The notes under the pieces were generated by a model. It had not been told where the DNA came from. It saw only the letters and a list, made by a program, of their open reading frames with translations, and did no database searches. The translations under genes were made by a program, and so were the position numbers. DNA of 60,000 bases, taken from positions 81,066,384 to 81,126,383 of the forward strand of contig CM043944.1 of assembly GCA_014529385.2 (NCBI GenBank), given 5' to 3'. Origin of the DNA: Adiantum capillus-veneris (lineage: Eukaryota; Streptophyta; Polypodiopsida; Polypodiales; Pteridaceae). This document shows positions 12,179 to 23,949 of the stretch, piece after piece. Within the stretch, counting starts at the first letter, position 1. Each line of letters starts with the position of its first letter.

Positions 12179-14803
12179 CGTTGTATTGGATTGACGTTAT
12201 GAGCTCGTGGGATCTCTGAAAGTCCATTTCCCACGATGGAAGCCCAAAGAATGTATCGAGTTGAAGGCATCTAGACCCTTCAATTAACTCTGTCTATTGG
12301 TACAAGGTCTACAATTCTCTTGGAAAGATACTTTGGTACCATTCGTAGCTTGGAACTTGCTGTCAATAGACACATTTTTTTGGAATCTTTGATAGTTATT
12401 CCTTTGAGACGTGTGCCTTCTCAATTAAAGATACGTCGATTACTTTGTAGGGAGATGCTTCCCACTCTTTTTGAGCTCTTCTTGGAGGTACTCTTGTACC
12501 AAAAACCAATTGATTAGCTCCAAAAATTTGTCAAGAAGTTGTTGATAAAGTTGAAAATAATTCAAACTTGACCATAAATAAAAAATGAGTATAACTTACT
12601 CAAAACAAATCCAAATTTGACCAAACTTCACCAATGCATCTAGGACAACTACAGGCACTATGTCATGTGGTCACAGGTTAGAATTGTGTTTGAGGTACAT
12701 GGATCACGGTCCATGTACCTCATACACGTTTTGGACTTCTTATGTATTCCATAACGGCTCACGATCCATGTCAAAACACATTTTGGACTTCTAATAATAC
12801 CACCTGATTAAGCATGATATGAGATGCTATGGTCCAAAACTTTTTGGGTTTGGATCATTAAGTTGAGATTTGTGCCAATTCTTGGAAAAAATTTGCAAAC
12901 TTCGAGAATTTTGTTACTTTGGCTAGGGTTTTTGAATCCAAATGGCTTGATATTTTTGGGTTAGGCTTTATTTGGCAATTAGGACCTGATGGTGGGGTTT
13001 TGCTTGGAAAAGTGAAAAAGGTACATGGATTGTGATCCATGTTTGATAGACTTTTAATGTGGAACTTGGTACACTTGTTCATTTAGCCTATCCTAGTACA
13101 CTGGCGAAATCTTTTCAAATTTGAACAAGTTTTTCCTAAGTTTACCCAATTTCTTAGTTTATAGCCCAATTTGGTCCGACTTTGGCATATTGGGATTTTG
13201 ATCGCATCTTTGATCTCTCCTTGTGGTTGTAGTGTTTGAGATGTTGCAAATGTTATGATTTGATGTTGAAGTTTAGTCTCCACTCTATCTCTCTATCTGG
13301 TTTCACAACTGTTGGGGTTTGTTTGGACCTTCCATGCTTGCTGGCAAGTTTGGTCCATTTTGCAAGAATCTTTTGCAACATTTTTGATACTTTGTGTTTA
13401 CCACTCTTTCAATGCAATAACTTAACCAAAATCATAGACTTTTGCATGTGCACTCTCATTTCTTAACTTTGACATATGAACCAATTTATGCAGCCAAACA
13501 CTAAAAATTCGACACACATTTTCATAATTGACTTGTACCATTAATTTGTACTCAATTTCTAGAAAATCAGTTGGAGAGGGTACATGGATCATGATCCATG
13601 TTTGGTGACAAACTTTGAACAAAATTCAGGGAAGGATCAAGGCATGTTTCCTAACCTACTGTTCAACAAATTTCTGACTTTTGATCACTTTTCCACCTGA
13701 TGGGTCAAAATGAACATTTGGAGGGTTGCTTTTTTGTTTTCTCTTCTTTTTGGAGTGATCCATGGTCCATTTTGTCCAAAACTTGCAGGGAACATTTCCC
13801 AATGCTATATCCAATTTTATGTGCCTTTTTTACCCTTGTCTCGCATGTTTGAGAACATGGATCACGATCCATGTGCAGAAGAATTATTTCACTATGATTA
13901 GATCAATGTTTAGGTGCTTTCAAGGGGATTCTTATGCACCAAAAATATTTGGGTTTGGAGGTGGGGAATATGGATTGAGATCCATGTTCCATCACCTTTT
14001 TCTTGTGTGATCACATAGTTAGATTTTTCCCTAAATGTAGAGTCCACTAGTGATTTTTTTTTTGGAGTTGGACACAACTTGGGAGATTTTCGTTTTCTAT
14101 TTGATTTGTGTAATTGATGTGCTAGTGTTTATGAAAATTTGATAATGTTTCGCTGCATTTTGAGTTTGTTTGAGTGCCAAAATGGTGTGATGACCCAAAA
14201 CAGAGAGATAGGACATATGTAGATTTTTCTAGTAAAGAGTGATAGATTTGATAGTCGTGATGATAGTTTCGTTTTGTAGGTTCACTTCTTGAGGTTGACA
14301 CCTTCAAAGAGTCACCATGCCCCATTTGAGTCGCTTCCCTAGTATTGATAGTATGCTAGTGCCAGAGAGCTATGCTGTAGACGTCTGATTTTGTGGAAAC
14401 TTGCTAACACTTTCATACCCATTACTAGTGAAACAAGTGAAATCTTCATCATATGAATCAGCTTTTTCCTCAAGAATTAACTTTATACATACCTCTTGGT
14501 TGAACCTTCCATCCAATTGGACATTTGAAATTTTTTTCTTGAAATCTTTGATAAACATATGCTTAAACCATCGACCACGATTGCCTATTTGCAACCTTCA
14601 AATCATTGAGCTAGTCATTTGCTTTGCCGTGCATCATATATGACAAACCACTTATCTTGGATTCATTGGTTAGAATCTACAACGACATCATATACAACTA
14701 TAAATTTGATATTTGATCTCTTGCATCTTCCTCACTAGTGGACCATAATCCGGCACCATCTTTGATCACGATATGTATACCAAGAAGCAATTAGATGCAC
14801 CTA
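12179..14803. other. Non-coding region, probable leader of element E, with palindrome array
   Basis: No coding motif was found on either strand. In minus-strand sense this lies upstream of the element E ORF and so may be its leader. A 70-bp near-duplication (CGTTTTGGACTTCT and CATTTTGGACTTCT near 12,727-12,795) and the palindrome array annotated separately lie here. The 14,370-14,594 minus-strand frame shows no known domain. No PBS was found to mark the 5' end. Confidence 0.45.
12693..13985. repeat. Array of five spaced palindromes (arms ACATGGAT / ATCCATGT)
   Basis: Copies: 12,693-12,720 has perfect 11-base arms AGGTACATGGA / TCCATGTACCT around TCACGG. 13,023-13,042 is ACATGGAT-TGTG-ATCCATGT. 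13,582-13,601 is a perfect 20-base palindrome with core CATG. 13,855-13,874 has core CACG. 13,970-13,985 is ATGGAT-TGAG-ATCCAT. A half copy (CACGATCCATGT) lies near 12,760-12,771 and a weak one near 13,757. Intervals are roughly 330, 560, 270 and 115 bp. Text between copies is not obviously repeated, so the palindromes seem to be conserved or recurrently created units rather than parts of a simple satellite. Confidence 0.85.
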
Positions 14804-15045
14804 TGTGGGGGCACCAAAAGATAGAGATGGAGAATAGCACACACATCCCAAAACACCCAACATGCCTCTCTATAGCCCAAGACATATATTGCACCCTAAT
14901 CCTCTCGTATACACACCCACAAAATGTGGGGGAACCAAAAGATAGAGACGAAGGATAGCTTACACATCCAAAAACACCCAATATGCCTCTCTATAACCCA
15001 AGACATATACTGCACCCCAATCTTCTCGTTCACACACTCGCAATG
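14804..15045. repeat. 121-bp tandem duplication related to the element C LTR
   Basis: Two units start with TGTGGGGG at 14,804 and 14,925. Both contain CACCCAA-YATGCCTCTCTATA followed by CCCAAGACATATA and a GCACCC run. The same core (ATGCCTCTCTATAG, then a CCCCTAACC-like run) is found in the element C LTRs at 29,348 and 59,108. This is therefore a diverged, locally duplicated fragment of a related LTR. Confidence 0.7.
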
Positions 15046-15157
15046 TGCCAATCTTTTTGCAGGCAACTAGATTCAAATACCACCAACCCGGTAACACACC
15101 CACACCTAATGAAGCACACAATTTCCAGATCTACAGTCTCATACTCTCCATCCTCAA

Positions 15158-15188
<31 letters not shown>

Positions 15189-16139
15189 AGATACATACAC
15201 AACACAATCTAAATCCTCTACTAGCACAGATGACAAGCACGAAACAAGTAGGCAAAAATGAAGGTTGAGTCGACACAAGAGATGGTAGATGAAATTATAT
15301 TTCAAACTTTTGTTGGGTGCCATGATGTTGTTGGTGATATGTGTGCCTTGGAGAATTCTTGCCTCCCTCCTATTCGATCGTTGCAGAAAACTCCCTTCGA
15401 AGCAATCCAATTCTTCATAGGCTACCTTCAAACTCCATTTGGCTCCTCTTGTGCTCACAAGGCCAGCGTCATTCCTCTCTTTTCTCTTTTGTCTTTTCTT
15501 CTTTCTTCACCCAAGATCCTCCAAAACTCCAAAAGAAAAATTATTCTTTTTTCTTCCCCAAATTAAAAAGAGAGGCGTTTTGCTCCTTTTTTTGCGTGCT
15601 CTTCTTCTCCTCCCCTTTGGCTCACGGCATGCTTCACTTTATTTTCCCCTAGAAAATCTCCTCCTTGTGCTTATAAAATAGCTTCATGCAAAAGCTTCAA
15701 CTTAATTTAAGTGGCCATGAGAAGGCTCACATGGTCTTCATTTTTGGCCTGCCCAAAGGGCAAAGGCTATAGAGATGCATTCTCTTTTTGCTGACTGAAA
15801 TAGAAAAGAGGTTGAGTTGTATTTTCAAGCATTTTTTGATAGGCAAAAAATGTTTATTGGCTGAAATAAGATAGTGGTCACTCATTTAAATGAAGAGTGT
15901 GTAAATCTAATGATGGGCATGTCTTGAGTTTTAAAATATGAAATAAATGCTTGTTTACCAAATAAAATTTTTGGGCTACCCTTGAAAGAATGAAACGCAC
16001 AAAGCTTTAGAGGTTAAATGATAAAGACTTAGCTATTGGGTGGCTCCAAAAATCCCAAGAGTCACCTTTCCATTCTAAGAAGTTCTTTCACTCGTTGAAA
16101 CTTGAGGTGATAGACTAAAGTTGTCATTTTTGCGAGTTC
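15046..16139. other. Non-coding stretch with a short (CT)n tract and C/T-rich segments
   Basis: A (CT)n microsatellite occupies about 15,164-15,189. Pyrimidine-rich sequence at 15,470-15,650 gives low-complexity Phe/Ser/Leu translations in several frames, which I do not treat as genes. A TATA-like motif (TTATAAAATAG) lies near 15,671 on the plus strand, with no gene behind it. Confidence 0.5.
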
Positions 16140-16620
16140 AAACTTTAAGGAAGGGATCTATTCTTTGGAGCTTTAATCTCTAGAGATGTTTTATTTTTAA
16201 TTTTGGAGATTTTAAAGCTAAGTTTAAAACTTAAGGGTGTAGAAATTTTAAAGTAAGGTTTCCAATGAGGACCTAAAGTTTTTTCTTTTTACAGGGTAAA
16301 AATTTGAATTAAAGAAAGTGAAAAGGTTACATGGACTCATAAGTAGGGGGAGGGTCACCCGAGGTGCTAGAGTTTATGGCTTAGAACTTTAGAGCTTTTA
16401 AAGTGGGATTTACAACTTAGGGATCTAGAGTTTTAAATTTGTAAAGGGGACTGTGGATCTTAAAGATGTAGAATTTTTAAAGTGGGGTCTAGAGCATAGG
16501 GCTCAAAATATTAGGTAGGTAGAGCTTAGGAGTGCTATTTTAATTCAATTCTGTGTGCTTATATTTTTTTAGAAAAAAGCTTAGAGATGTAGAGCTTTTA
16601 AAGTGGGATCTAGACTCAAA
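16140..16620. repeat. Diverged tandem repeat field (GATGTAGAGCTTTTAAAGTGGG-like)
   Basis: Variants of the phrase TAGAGCTTTTAAAGTGGGAT recur at least five times (near 16,235, 16,392, 16,465, 16,590 and partial copies near 16,185 and 16,425). They are interleaved with GCTTAGAGATGTAGAG-like words. Unit length is variable (about 60-120 bp). It is an old, degraded tandem array with no coding potential. Confidence 0.6.
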
Positions 16621-18322
16621 TCAAGGCCTAAAAATGACACCTATGTTTTTGTCAAGGGATATTTTGCCTATCAAAACAAGTGCTTAAGAAAAACCTCATG
16701 TCATTTGACTGCTAGAATCTCAAAATTGCCTATCATTTTTTGTGTTTATACCCTTGAGTTAACGTTATATATGGCAAATTATGTAAGTTGGTCTCATTAC
16801 ACAAATCATATGAAAGGGGGCTTGAAAAATTGCATGTCAAAAGGAAATTTCTACTATGCCTGGAACCCCTGGTGATTTTATCACTTGTTACAATCGATTT
16901 AATATGTCAGAACATAGTGAAAACCCTTTTTATTGCAAACACTGAGGCCTCATGGCCACCATGAAAACAAGACCCCACCACCAAAGTGGTTCTTGGGCGA
17001 AAAAAACCGCATTGAAAAGCCACATTTGTCACAACTTCTATATGTTGGGAGCCATAATCACCTACCATGACATCTCATTAGGAACTCTAGGAAAAATGCT
17101 TGAGATCATGTAAGCATCTTTCATTTTCTGATATCGACCATCTTTTGAATTTCCAAATCTTCTATACATCAAGACCATAGATTCTTGACAAAAAAAGGTA
17201 TCCTTGTCTTGGCATGACTTTGTCTAAGGAGGTATAAAGACAAGCCTGTAGAGCCTATTGAGGTTTTCAAAATAAATCTTTAAAACTGAAAATTTTCAGC
17301 CTTCAATCATCCGGACTGGTCTGAACAAAAAACACCATAGCTAGCCCAAAAAAACCATATTTTGTGTACATCTCATTTGTGCTCTATCTTCCTCATACAT
17401 AAGCAACTACCGATGCACTCCTCAATCACATAACATGCTTGTAAACACCTTCCGTTGATTATTCTGTGTGTCAACCATCTCTGGCTACATCAACAGTGTG
17501 AAAAACCAACTTTAGGATATGTTTTGGTGTTTTGCCTAATTTATAATTAATGTTGGGGCTCAATAATGATATTCCCTTTCTGAAGTTTATGCCAAATGAA
17601 GTTTAGGTGAGGTTCATGTCAAAACTGTAGCTAATAATCGGGTGCATTTTATTGGGTTGGTGTGGTATGCTTGATAGAATGCATCCCAGATACAAATTGG
17701 TGAGGGGGTTTGAGATTTTCTTTCTTGCTAGAAATGATGTTGATCAAATAATATTTTTTTAACAAGTGTGCCAAATGTCTTGAGCTCCAATCAAATCTAG
17801 ACCGACCTTGATACAACTCAATTCGCACTACTTATGATTTTTTCAAGCTCTTGGACACGTGCTACATTGGTTGTAAGAAAGGAATGTTTGCCAATTTAAA
17901 CTAGTGTTTTGAATAGGTTCGTTGATCTTGAGAGCCAATTGGGATTTACAACATCCCATTTGGGCTCGTGATTACCCATTTATGGTCAAAAAAAAATATT
18001 TGGAAACTTTTGAGGTTTGGAACTCAAGAGGGGGGGTTGCTTGCAAGCTACCACTTGGTACAATAATATTCTACATGCAAAATAAGAAAATTAAGAAACA
18101 TGATATATGTAATGTATTGAGTAAGAATCATTAGTATCAAAGTGGGAGAGCAAGAGATTGAGCTTCTCTCATCGTGGGCTATGGCGGCATGTGCACAGTT
18201 GTTACGTGCAGTGCACTCTTGCATAAGATGATTGTACGGTGGTGTTGTTCCATCCCATGTTCTATCATTAGTGGAGACAACTCTTATGTGATGATTCTAG
18301 TTGAGGGCTATTCCCATGTGAC
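16621..18322. other. Non-coding, no recognised element
   Basis: Plus-strand frames at 16,603-16,875 and 17,922-18,134 have no known motif. A weak match to a Met-type primer binding site (TAGTATCAAAGT, 9 of 12 bases) is at about 18,132. Otherwise I see nothing assignable. Confidence 0.45.
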
Positions 18323-18716
18323 GGGAAAATAAGACCTGCCCCTTGTGCTTGGAAGGAGATAAGCCCCACTAGAGAGCTTGCTAGAGCCTGGGGGTTTCAT
18401 GGAGAAGGTATGCCCACCACAAGTGGACTTGAAAGACAATGGAGGTTGTCATGTGTTTAAAAGATATTGAGTTGACTGGTGACTCGAGTAGTGGGTGAGG
18501 ACAAGAAAAAGATGTGGTGGGAAAATAAGGCCCGCCCCTTGTGCTTGGAAGGAGATGAGCCCCGCTAGAGAGCTTGCTAGAGCCTGGGGGTGTCATACAT
18601 GGGAGAAGGGGTGTTTGTCACAAGGGGCCTTGCAAGACATGGGAGGTTTTCATGTGTTTAAAAAATCTTGAGATGGTTGGTGAGTCAAGTACTAGGTGAG
18701 GACAAGAAAAAGATGC
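18323..18716. repeat. 196-bp tandem duplication
   Basis: Unit 1 (18,323-18,518) and unit 2 (18,519-about 18,716) share GGGAAAATAAG, CCCCTTGTGCTTGGAAGGAG, GAGAGCTTGCTAGAGCCTGG and ATGTGTTTAAAA, ending in GAGGACAAGAAAAAGATG. They differ at scattered sites and short indels, so the duplication is not recent. No ORF spans both units. Confidence 0.8.
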
Positions 18717-18840
18717 CAAACATAGAAAACAAAAGCAACACTTTTGGCTATTCTTAGATAGCATGCAAAACAATGTAAGAAGAGTGTTTTTTAATAGTTT
18801 ATAGAAATTTTTCAGCGAGCGAAGCGCAAGAAGAGCCATC

Positions 18841-18947
<107 letters not shown>

Positions 18948-19881
18948 CATATCGTGTTCTAGGGAAAGAAGAAGTGGCAAGCTTTTGGCGAGAAAGAGAA
19001 GGAAGTGAAGGGATATTTCTAGAGTTTTCACTTTCTCTTGCTCTTGGACTAAAGGAATTTTGCATCCGCAAAGTTGATTGTCTTTGCTTGTGGCGGTGTT
19101 CTTCATCAAGCATTGGGGGGGGGGTTTGTTAGCTGAGGGTGTTTCACCATGTTCCTCCATCTTGGATTTGTGCTTGCCAAATGCACTGCTTCCAAAGGGG
19201 TTGCGTCTACCAATTGTTCAAGATTTTTGAATTGTAACTTTGGGCTATCAAAGATCACCAATTGGAAGCTTCTACTGGTTGCATGCCTAACTTTTGTGTC
19301 AATTGTCTATTTCCTACTGCTATTGTCCTTAAACCATATTTTAAATATCTATTCTTTCTTTCAAATTAGTCTTTAATCATCATTATGTTTTATTATTAGC
19401 ACATGATTATTACTATCTACACCCTAATCTCTCAATTTTTAGTCCTAAGCTTCCTCTATCCATAAGCAGAGGCTAGATGCCTAGGTAGACTCCATTAAGA
19501 GAGATGCACACTCTGACAACGATGGCCCTCTTGCACCTACAGTATTTATCTGCACATATTTGAGTGTTATCCCATGTGTCTCGAAACTACCAATAAAGTC
19601 AAAATTGAGGTCTTGAGCACTTGAGATTCTGGGCACTTGTCATGATGTCATCATTATACATCAGCACAAATGACATTTGTCACCTCAAATGGGTTCTATA
19701 CTCAGCCATAATGTAAAGTGGGTCATGGGTTTGGTCCTTACATTCATTGTTACATTTTGATTTTTTATTTTTACGTGCTCTTTTCTCTACCCATCCGATA
19801 CTTCAAACAAGCATGAATAGAAATACTTTTTCATGTAGTAGAATCATACCTCTTATCGATCTCTAGACAGGGTGTGTCGAT
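18948..19881. other. Non-coding, no recognised element
   Basis: Short frames only. A 9-base G run lies near 19,116. No domain, terminal repeat or RNA gene could be supported. Confidence 0.45.
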
Positions 19882-19959
19882 GGCATGCTAGATCATAAAA
19901 GGCATGCTGGCTCATAGAAGGCATGCTAGCATATTAGTGGCATGCTAGATCATAGAAGG

Positions 19960-19961
<2 letters not shown>
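19882..19961. repeat. Short tandem repeat GGCATGCTRG
   Basis: Four copies of GGCATGCTAG or GGCATGCTGG with CATAGAAG-type spacers of about 10-16 bases directly precede a (CT)n(AC)n tract. The core GCATGC is self-complementary. Confidence 0.8.
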
Positions 19962-19962
<1 letters not shown>

Positions 19963-20058
<96 letters not shown>

Positions 20059-20073
20059 ACACACACACACACA
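19963..20073. repeat. (CT)n(AC)n compound microsatellite
   Basis: About 14 CT units (19,963-19,990) are followed by about 41 AC units to 20,073, with one CCC interruption near 20,056. Confidence 0.97.
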
Positions 20074-21626
20074 AAATTTCTCAAAGCATAAGCGAGTTTG
20101 GATTTTGCAATTTTGAACTACATGAGCTATGGCGTTTCCTACCTCAAACTATTTAATCCTACCCACTAGCCATATCAAGTTGTACTACATACCCTCATGT
20201 CAAAAATTAGCTGATTTGGACTTATGTAGCCCTATTTACCTCTATTTTTCTAGAGCATTTCCATCACTCAAGACAAAAAATAACTGAGCAAAGTAGAATT
20301 TTGAGCAAAGATGACTAAAACTTTGACAATATACCATCATAAAGGAGATACAAACAATTGCACAAAGCATGCTTGAAACATTCAGAGAGATGAGAAACCG
20401 TGTTGTTGCCACGAGCATGTTCACAAGTCAATGAATAGAGAAGACACATGATGTCACCAACTTTTATTTTTGATGTACTTAAATGAATTTTCTCTCTCTA
20501 GAAGTGGCCGTTCTAGGGAAAGAAAATAAAAATACTAGAAGGGTCAATTATGTACAATGGATAGAGGAATGTGTTTGTGAACTAGAGAGTTACAAAATTT
20601 GAATGCATTCTTCACAAGTGCCAATAAATTTCAATAAGGACTCAATCGGGATCTTATGGGGCAAATATGGGATATTAGCGAGTCAAAAAGAGTCCAAAAC
20701 AAATCTCAAGAGCCTTCAAAAGTGAGAAGGATAATAAAAAAGGTGTTATTATCTATCCTTGCCAACCTAAATCTATGTGGAGATAAGGGATGCGGTCCAC
20801 AAGCCTCCCATGCCAAAGAGAAGGTGAGAGAAGTGTCTCTACAAATAGAAAACTATTTTTTCAAGACCTAGCCTGTGAGTATTTTTGTAAAGAGTTTCTG
20901 TAAAAAGGGCTTGAAAGGATTATTGGACGATGACATAAACAACTTTGTAGTATAGGGTTTCTTCATTTGAGGACTACAATAGGGAGTTTTCTTCGTTTTT
21001 CTATAGAGCTATACTAGAGAGAGTAGGAACTTTTGTCTTCTTGTCTCATGAAGCTCCACGGAATACTCAGCCAAAGAAGCTCTTCTTAAGGCTCATCACC
21101 TTCTCTCTCTCTCCCACACAAGTCTCTATAGCTATGGATACTCAAGTTTATACATAATTAACTATGCAAGTTACCAATTCTTAATGCTTACATATCTTCT
21201 TTTCAAAAAAATTCTTGCTTAATCCCCATAGATCCTATCACCCACAAGGTTTTTAGGGCCTTGGGATTGAGTTCAATGAGGTGTTTTAAGTAAAAAGTGC
21301 AATCACCAACTCTACCAAAATTTAGAGCTTTCATTTCTTCTACTTGTGCAGTTAAAAGTGCAATTAGTTAGTTGTAGAAGCTCTTCTAAAAAAACAAGAA
21401 TTTATTGATAAAAACTGTTTTTGGAGGGGGGGTCGGTTCTCAAATGGTGTCAAATTCTTCTCTCTCTTTCTTGGAGTTTTGATACATGTGTGTGCTGTGT
21501 CATTGAATCTAAGTTAATTCATGCTCTACAATTTTCATGTTGGAATATGCTCAATGTTACCCCATCCTGGTTATTACTCTAGTTAATCTATAACTTCTAT
21601 TGTACTTTAATTCCAATTCTCTTTCA
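20074..21626 (+). mobile_element. Element F 5' LTR (right edge only) and flank
   Basis: The right edge of an LTR is inferred at ...CTCTTTCA (21,626) because a primer binding site follows after two bases. The left edge was not located; TGATGTCACC near 20,450 is one candidate. The stretch has no coding domain. CT-rich words and TATA-like text near 21,149 (TTTATACATAA) fit an LTR. No matching 3' LTR is in the window. Confidence 0.45.
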
Positions 21627-21628
21627 TT

Positions 21629-21640
21629 TGGTATCGGAGC
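21629..21640 (+). other. Element F primer binding site (initiator tRNA-Met type)
   Basis: TGGTATCGGAGC matches the common plant LTR-retrotransposon site TGGTATCAGAGC at 11 of 12 bases. It sits two bases after a CA-ending LTR edge and upstream of a gag remnant on the same strand, which supports the call. Confidence 0.8.
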
Positions 21641-21689
21641 ATATCTAGGTTATCTCTTTCTTTTTCAAGAAAGAGTAGTTCTACGATTG

Positions 21690-23450
21690 AGTATGAAGGG
21701 TTGAACCTTTTAATTAACCATTGCCAGTGAGTATTAGGATCTTTTATCCGTGTATGTTGCAACTTAGACACCCTGGGAGCTATCATATTAGTAGTGGACC
21801 TTTACGAGGGTTACCTTTGGTTTAATCACTATAGATCGAGCATACAGAAACCTCAAACGGCTTTTGCTACCTTCAAGACGGGCAATGTTATGACCATGCT
21901 CTCTACCTTGATTAATTAAAAGAGTTTAAACCAAGGGCGTGTAATATCCAAAGAGCTTTCCCTTGATTCACAAAGGGAAATAGTTGCGATTGTTAACACA
22001 AAATAGTTTTATTTCACAAGGAAATTTTGATTCACAAAGCACCATCACTATGTTTGAACATAGTCAAGAAGAGGAGAGAGTGATTGACTTCACTCGCTTG
22101 GATTTTCACATTGATGCTGCAACTGTTGATGAAATTTGGGTAGTTGAATCTCTTGCTCACAAGCTATAAGAATCTATGGAAAATCCTACTTTGTAACCTG
22201 TAGTCTAAACATAGTTGCAGACAAGGAATCACATTGTCCTTGCTCCCAAAGAGGATTCTCCTATGAAGTCTTGTAAAGAGACCCCAAAAAGAGAAATTCT
22301 ATCAAGCAAAAGAAGCACTCATCTGCTACAAAAACATGAAGAAGCCATCAACGTGGGGTAAAGGGAAAGAAAACATACAAAGACACAAGAGAGAAATCTC
22401 CTGTGAATGAAGAAGATAGTCCTATGTCATCTGATATAGATGTACATCCTAGGAGAAATCAAATAATTCCCTCAACATCACCTCCCTTTGGGGGCACAAG
22501 ATCTTTAAGCTCTCATTGATCTTGTCATTTTGGGAAGAGTGACAAGTTGAAGGCCGAGAAGAAATAAAGAAAGAAGAAACCATCCATCTCTCCATCATCG
22601 TTAAGCTCATCTATATCTAAGAGTTTCTCCTACTTAGAAAACAATTCTTCCAAAGCACACAAGAGGAGAGGAGATCAATGCCTGCATGCTGCTTAGAAGA
22701 GTCCATCTCGCCTAAGAAAGCTCAAGGAAGGAGGTAAAATCATAGACTTCCTCTCCTTTGATGGAAATTTTGGCAATGTGGACAAAGTTTTAAGCTTCAT
22801 GAAGCAATTTGATGCGGTCTTTGGGGATGAGAATTTTTTGGAGTCAAACAAACTCCAACATGTTGCTACAAATACTCGGAAAACATGCCGAGTTTAATAT
22901 CATGAAGCTAGTGGGGCTTCCAACCAAGTGTTCTAGCATGGAAAATCCTAAATCTTGATGATGGAGAGAACATGCAAAAAATTGTGGAGAAGTTTTGGGA
23001 TCTACATCTCAAAGCTATGATATACAAGTGCATGAACTTCTTGAAAAAAAAGAAACAATCCTATGATGGGCTTCCTAAATGTTAGAGAAATTATATCAAT
23101 ACACAAAGACCCTAGACCATCTCACAGGTTACCCGCTACACAATGGTAGCCTCAAACATCAAACTCCAAGATTCGGATGACAAGGGTTCAAAGCCAAAGA
23201 ATGGGAGAGAAAAGCCCTCAGGAGAAAGGACAAAATTCAAATCAAAATGTTCCTACCAAAACAACTGGGAATCCTAGAGACAAATTGTGGCTACCAAGGT
23301 AAGAATCAATTATCCCTGAAGATATAGAGCATTATTTTAATCATAATAGATGTGTCAAATGTGGTGAACAAGGTCATTCTTATCACACATGCCCTCAAAA
23401 GTATGCAAAGAATGAACCCTCTAGAGCTGCAATGGTATCTATTCAAGAAG
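21690..23450 (+). pseudogene. gag: Element F Gag, degraded, with zinc knuckle
   Basis: Fragments of a Gag reading lie in shifting plus-strand frames. At 22,737-22,890 a capsid segment reads IDFLSFDGNFGNVDKVLSFM then KQFDAVFGDENFLESNKLQH, matching the plant pattern of F-x-G, K-V-L-x-F, Q-F-D. At about 23,350-23,397 a zinc knuckle CVKCGEQGHSYHTC gives the expected Cys-x2-Cys-x4-His-x4-Cys. This nucleocapsid motif binds the element RNA. Many stops (for instance around 22,900-23,100) make it non-functional. The N-terminal fragment 21,984-22,169 is open but unassigned. The protease follows directly, as expected for a gag-pro-pol order. Confidence 0.75.
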
Positions 23451-23487
23451 AGGGAGGTCTTCAACCTGTAAGTCCCTTATCTTATGC

Positions 23488-23697
23488 ATGGGAAAGGTGA
23501 GAGAACATGATGCACTCATCCTCTTTGATTATGGTTCCACACACAATTATATATCTATGAGACTAGAATTAAAGCTAGGGATACAAGCTCATGAGATGGA
23601 ACAAACACATGTTGTTGAAGGACCCTTTGAAGGCCAAGAGTCTCCAGTCACACATTTGATTGGAAATTTAACGACAAAAAAGGAGTCGCTATCTATG
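23488..23697 (+). pseudogene. Element F aspartic protease, N-terminal part only
   Basis: The frame gives DALILFDYGSTHNYIS then LELKLGIQAHEM, matching the retropepsin-type active-site region of plant Ty3/gypsy elements, where the aspartate is normally followed by Ser or Thr and Gly. Here the middle residue is Tyr (D-Y-G), which should disable catalysis. Homology appears to stop near 23,690, exactly where CACTA-like subterminal sequence begins. Reverse transcriptase and integrase are not seen, so the rest of F was displaced by the inserted element or lost. Confidence 0.7.
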
Positions 23698-23698
23698 A

Positions 23699-23870
23699 TT
23701 CTACAAGAATGCCGCTTTAGCGATGCCCATAGTGATGCCAAAACATCACATAAGTGATGAAAAAGGTCATTGCTTAAGCGACGACTATCATTTTTTAAGC
23801 AAGATTAAAATTAATCAATCTGCATTCTTTAAGTGATGTAAATGGTGAATATGTCACTAAGTGACGTTTT
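23699..23870 (+). repeat. CACTA-type terminal and subterminal repeats (element G)
   Basis: TTCTACAAGAATGCCGCTTT at 23,699 resembles the end of plant CACTA elements (CACTACAAGAAAA...GCGCTTTAGCGACG), with the first bases mutated. It is followed by at least six copies of A-A/T-G-C/T-GA-C/T-G: near 23,717, 23,730, 23,752, 23,775, 23,829 and 23,857. Clustered short direct repeats of this kind near the ends are the known transposase-binding architecture of CACTA elements. Confidence 0.65.
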
Positions 23871-23942
23871 TTATTTTTAAAGACACATAATGGTCGGATG
23901 GTTGGTGGGATCTTGGGAGCCCAACCATTATTTTCTTACCAA

Positions 23943-23949
<7 letters not shown>

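Noticed and set aside
4434-13985. Palindrome arrays as CRISPR arrays
   Set aside because: Repeat spacing is irregular and far too wide, and this is eukaryotic transposon DNA.
15030-15458. 142-codon minus-strand ORF and overlapping plus-strand frames
   Set aside because: It includes a (CT)n tract and LTR-related repeats; no domain is visible.
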